Assembly (NCBI GenBank): GCA_023662705.1
Contig: JAMPIM010000028.1
Location: 1 to 26,489, forward strand
Source: Candidatus Gastranaerophilales bacterium
GTDB lineage: Bacteria; Cyanobacteriota; Vampirovibrionia; Gastranaerophilales; Gastranaerophilaceae
DNA length: 26,489 nucleotides
Direction: 5' to 3'
This document shows positions 23,403 to 26,489 of this stretch, one piece after another. The position numbers were made by a program, and so were the translations under genes. The notes under the pieces are model-generated. The model was not told the origin of the DNA. It made no database searches and was given only the letters and a program-made list of their open reading frames with translations. Position 1 is the stretch's first letter; each line of letters opens with the position of its first letter.

Positions 23403-24938
23403 ATGACAGAACAAACAAAAGAACCTATCTCTGCCAGAGAGACTATAAGACAAACAAGAATACAAAAACTTGCAGAACTGGCTGACAAAGGAATTAATCC
23501 ATATCCTTATGTGTTTGAAAAAGATGCAGATGCAGCTTTCTTGCAAGATAAATACAAAGACCTTCCTGCAGGCGAAGAAACTGAAGATGCTTACTCCGTT
23601 GCAGGTCGTGTTATGGCTATCAGAAATACAGGCATGTTTATCGACTTGATGGATACTACAGGAAAAATCCAGATTTTCTCACATAAAGAAAATATGGATC
23701 CTGAAATGGTTAAAACACTTAAACTTGTTGATATCGGTGATGTTTTAGGATTCCACGGAACAATCAGAAGAACACCTAGAGGAGAACTTTCTGTAAAAGC
23801 AACAAGCTTTAAAATTCTTTCAAAATCACTTCTTCCGCTTCCTAACAAACAAATCAGCGAAGAAAAATTAGAACAATTAAAATCACACCATACTATGTCT
23901 GATACAGAAACTAAATATCGTCAAAGATATTTGGATTTGATTGTTAACGAAAGCACAAGAGATACTTTAAGAAAAAGAAGTTTAATTATCCAAAAAGTTC
24001 GTGAATATCTATATAATCAAGGGTTTATCGAAGTTGAAACACCTATGCTTCACACACAGGCATCAGGTGCTAACGCAAGACCTTTCACAACTCACCACAA
24101 CGCACTTGATATGGATTTAACTCTGAGAATCGCTCCAGAGCTGCACCTAAAAAGACTTATGGTGGGCGGTTTGAACGAGAAAATCTTTGAACTATCAAGA
24201 TGTTTCAGAAACGAAGGTATTGATACTCGTCATAACCCTGAATTCACTATGATTGAACTTTACCAATCTTATGTTGATTACAACGAAATGATGGCATTGA
24301 CTGAAAACCTTGTAGCTTATGTAGCTCAAGAAGTTTTAGGCACAACAAAAATTCAATACGGAGAAAACGAAATCGATTTAACTCCGCCTTGGGACAGAAA
24401 AACTATGATTGGCGCTATCAAAGAAAAAACAGGTGTTGATTTTGGCGAATTCTTTACTGCGAAAGAAGCTTTTGATAAAGCAAAGGAAATGCACGTAGAA
24501 GTTGATGAAGAAATGAACTGGGGTCAGGTAATCGAAGCTGTGTTCGAAGAAAAAGTTGAACCAGGCTTGATTCAACCTATTCACATTATCGACTACCCTC
24601 GTGAAATTTCACCGCTTGCAAAAGTTCATAGAGATAATGACAGATTAACAGAGCGTTTCGAAACCCGTGTTAACGGATGGGAAATCGCAAACGCGTTCTC
24701 TGAACTGACTGACCCTATTGACCAGCGCCACAGATTCGAAGCTCAGGCTTTAGCTAAGGCTAACGGTGATGAAGAAGCAATGGAAATCGATGAAGATTAC
24801 ATTAATGCTCTTGAATACGGCTTAGCTCCAACAGGCGGTATGGGAATGGGAATCGACCGTTTGGTAATGCTGCTTACAAACTCACCTACAATCAGAGATG
24901 TAATCGCATTCCCGACATTGAAAAAAGTAGAAAATTAA
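23403..24938 (+). CDS. lysS: Lysine-tRNA ligase, class II
   Basis: A 511-residue class IIb synthetase (E. coli has 505). It charges tRNA-Lys. The N-terminal OB-fold anticodon domain (about 60-150) includes YSVAGRVMAIRNTGMFIDLMD and IQIFSHKE. The catalytic domain has motif 1 (FIEVETPMLHTQASGANARPF), motif 2 (FELSRCFRNEGIDTRHNPEFTMIELYQSY) and motif 3 (GLAPTGGMGMGIDRLVML) ending RDVIAFPTLK. All are intact. The start has AAGGAAG at the right distance. A GC-rich hairpin follows the stop. Confidence 0.98.
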   Translation: MTEQTKEPISARETIRQTRIQKLAELADKGINPYPYVFEKDADAAFLQDKYKDLPAGEETEDAYSVAGRVMAIRNTGMFIDLMDTTGKIQIFSHKENMDPEMVKTLKLVDIGDVLGFHGTIRRTPRGELSVKATSFKILSKSLLPLPNKQISEEKLEQLKSHHTMSDTETKYRQRYLDLIVNESTRDTLRKRSLIIQKVREYLYNQGFIEVETPMLHTQASGANARPFTTHHNALDMDLTLRIAPELHLKRLMVGGLNEKIFELSRCFRNEGIDTRHNPEFTMIELYQSYVDYNEMMALTENLVAYVAQEVLGTTKIQYGENEIDLTPPWDRKTMIGAIKEKTGVDFGEFFTAKEAFDKAKEMHVEVDEEMNWGQVIEAVFEEKVEPGLIQPIHIIDYPREISPLAKVHRDNDRLTERFETRVNGWEIANAFSELTDPIDQRHRFEAQALAKANGDEEAMEIDEDYINALEYGLAPTGGMGMGIDRLVMLLTNSPTIRDVIAFPTLKKVEN

Positions 24939-24944
24939 TTATAA

Positions 24945-24968
24945 GGGCGGAGCCTAAAGGCTCCGCCC
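24945..24968 (+). terminator. GC-only hairpin after lysS (weak terminator or thiL 5' structure)
   Basis: GGGCGGAGCC (24945-24954) pairs perfectly with GGCTCCGCCC (24959-24968) around TAAA: ten base pairs, eight of them G:C, in AT-rich DNA. The following tail is CCTATTTATA, a poor T-run. It ends 12 bases before the thiL ATG, which has no ribosome site. It may end lysS transcripts partly, or act as an RNA structure controlling thiL. Confidence 0.7.
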
Positions 24969-24980
24969 CCTATTTATACT

Positions 24981-25841
24981 ATGCAAGAACACAATTTTAT
25001 AAAAATAATAAAAGAGCAAACAAAAAGTGAATTTTTAGGTGATGACTGCGCACATCTTGAAATTTTCGGGATTGTAGTTACTCAGGATAATTTTGTTGAA
25101 AATATTCATTTTAAAAGAGACTGGGCAACACCTTTTCAAATAGGATACAAAGCAGCTGCTGTTAATATCAGTGACATTTTAGCTTCAGGCGCAAAGCCTG
25201 AGTATATTACGGTCGGGCTTTCTATGCCTGATTTGGGTGAAGATTTTGTTAAAGAACTCTATAGGGGAATTGAAGCAGGGTCTTATGGTGCAAAAGTTAT
25301 CGGCGGAGACATTACGGGGAGTAAATATATTTTTATTTCAATTACTGCTATTGGAAGTACCAACGGAAGAAAAATATCCTCACGTAAAAATGCTAAAGAA
25401 GGTTATGTTGTAATAACCTGCGGAGAATACGGCAAAAGCAGTCAAGGGCTAAAAGAGTTGTTTGATGGGGTAAAAGATTCGGAATCAATTAAAGCTCATC
25501 TTGAACCACAATTGAACGTGAAATTCTCTAAACAGATTTCAGAACAAATTACAGAAGATTACGCGATGATGGATACATCTGACGGATTAACTGATGCATT
25601 ATTTCAGATTGCGCAGGCAAGCGGAGTTACAATTAAAACTGATTATATTGAAGGCATGTTTGGCGCAGAAGACTATAATTTAGTTGCAGCCGTTCCAGAG
25701 AAATTTTTAACTAAAATCCAAGGCTACAAAATTATAGGAAAAGTTTTCAAGTATGAAGATGCTCCGTTAGTAATCGCAGATAAAAAATATAAAACTTATG
25801 ATGAATTGAATTTATACAATCACTTTGGAGAAACAAAATGA
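24981..25841 (+). CDS. thiL: Thiamine-monophosphate kinase ThiL
   Basis: A 286-residue ThiL/PurM-fold kinase, somewhat shorter than the usual 320-330. It phosphorylates thiamine monophosphate to thiamine diphosphate. Diagnostic motifs are GDDCA (20-24, ATP and metal binding), the TQDNFVENIHF strand (usually T-D-x-x-V-E-x-x-H-F), KAAAVNISDILASGAKPEY, GGDITG, the late MDTSDGL, and the C-terminal GAEDYNL. The shortening is mostly in the linkers, and all metal-binding aspartates remain. No ribosome site precedes the ATG, only the GC hairpin after lysS. Its stop overlaps ispD by four bases (ATGA). Confidence 0.95.
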   Translation: MQEHNFIKIIKEQTKSEFLGDDCAHLEIFGIVVTQDNFVENIHFKRDWATPFQIGYKAAAVNISDILASGAKPEYITVGLSMPDLGEDFVKELYRGIEAGSYGAKVIGGDITGSKYIFISITAIGSTNGRKISSRKNAKEGYVVITCGEYGKSSQGLKELFDGVKDSESIKAHLEPQLNVKFSKQISEQITEDYAMMDTSDGLTDALFQIAQASGVTIKTDYIEGMFGAEDYNLVAAVPEKFLTKIQGYKIIGKVFKYEDAPLVIADKKYKTYDELNLYNHFGETK

Positions 25842-26488
25842 CAAATTTTTCAGTAATAATAACAGCAGGCGGAACTTCTTCCCGCTATGGTAATAAAAAC
25901 AAATTATTAGAACTAATTGATGATAAAACCGTAATTGAACATACAGTTTCAGCCTTTCTGGGGTTTGAAGAAGTTACGGAAATCATTATCCCGACAAATC
26001 AATCAATAAAAGAGGAAATCCAACATTTGTTAACAGATTCGCGTATTAAAATCGTTGAAGGCGGAGATACAAGACAAAAATCAGTTTTTAAAGGTTTACA
26101 AGAAGTCCAAAATGACTACGTAATAATCCATGACGGAGCAAGACCGCTTGTTCAAGAAGGTGTAATATCTCAAACAATGGATTTGGTTAAAATAAAAAAT
26201 GCAGTATCTGTTATGACAAAAACAACAGACACTATTAAAGAAGTTGATGAAAATGGCAGAATCATTAAAACAATCGACCGTTCAAAACTATATAACACTC
26301 AGACTCCGCAAGCATTTAAGACTTCTTTAATAAAAGAAGCCCACGAAACCTTAAAAGATTATAATTTCACGGATGATGCTTCTATGTTGGAAGAACTTAA
26401 TAAAGATGTTTATATAATAATCGGAAGCTACACAAATATTAAAATCACAACAAAAAGTGATTTGGATTTTGCAAAATTATATGTATAA
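25838..26488 (+). CDS. ispD: 2-C-methyl-D-erythritol 4-phosphate cytidylyltransferase IspD
   Basis: A 216-residue enzyme of the non-mevalonate (MEP) isoprenoid pathway, which joins CTP and methylerythritol phosphate. The nucleotide-binding opening VIITAGGTSSRYGNKNK (about 6-22) has the conserved Gly-rich loop, Arg and Lys. GGDTRQKSVFKGL, VIIHDGARPLV, NTQTPQAFK, TDDASMLE and NIKITTKSDL complete the signature. GGAG lies about 8 bases before the ATG, inside thiL; the ATGA overlap shows coupled translation. The gene is complete: its TAA ends one base before the window edge. Confidence 0.97.
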   Translation: MTNFSVIITAGGTSSRYGNKNKLLELIDDKTVIEHTVSAFLGFEEVTEIIIPTNQSIKEEIQHLLTDSRIKIVEGGDTRQKSVFKGLQEVQNDYVIIHDGARPLVQEGVISQTMDLVKIKNAVSVMTKTTDTIKEVDENGRIIKTIDRSKLYNTQTPQAFKTSLIKEAHETLKDYNFTDDASMLEELNKDVYIIIGSYTNIKITTKSDLDFAKLYV

Positions 26489-26489
26489 T

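Overview
The window is AT-rich, gene-dense bacterial DNA of about 26.5 kb. It encodes flagellar parts (a giant flagellin, FlhA, a PilZ protein), aerobic-type NAD synthesis enzymes (NadB, NadC), two class II aminoacyl-tRNA synthetases (PheS, LysS), ThiL and IspD. Several small, lineage-type membrane proteins have no recognisable family. The low G+C, the MEP pathway, the flagella and the style of the small proteins fit a gut Vampirovibrionia/Melainabacteria (Gastranaerophilales-like) genome best. That placement is an inference; a flagellated low-GC Firmicute or another uncultured phylum is not excluded. No tRNA, rRNA, CRISPR, IS element or prophage was seen.

Layout. (1) 25-7679: a consensus promoter, a giant proline-poor coiled-coil protein of about 2,080 residues, and a GlcD-type FAD oxidase overlapping its stop. 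(2) 7680-7960: the leader region of the flagellin gene. It holds a sigma70-like promoter, competing hairpins and an uninterrupted run of 11 G. The run lies in a 54-codon reading frame that crosses the flagellin start codon. (3) 7961-11776: a 1271-residue flagellin with normal N- and C-terminal D0/D1 domains. Between them are five IN-type repeats and, between the third and fourth of these, an inserted GLUG-type adhesin-like domain. (4) 11825-13736: cutA, an overlapping HExxH protein, and a membrane-anchored TPR protein. (5) 13818-16263: nadB-nadC. (6) 16320-19372: flhA, a PilZ (c-di-GMP receptor) gene and a two-helix membrane protein, probably one operon. (7) 19448-21950: a small membrane protein; on the minus strand a protein with an exact 10-residue LL[ED] repeat and an Fsr-like MFS exporter; then a small winged-helix protein. 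(8) 22004-26488: pheS with a bidirectional terminator, a convergent small membrane protein, lysS with a GC hairpin after it, then overlapping thiL-ispD.

How it works together. FlhA exports flagellar subunits, the flagellin builds the filament and carries a putative surface-binding domain, and the PilZ protein probably ties motility to c-di-GMP. NadB and NadC carry out the first and third steps of de novo NAD synthesis; the middle enzyme (NadA) is not in the window. The strongest candidates for something undescribed are the flagellin-GLUG chimera, the G11 leader reading frame in front of it, and the giant coiled-coil protein.
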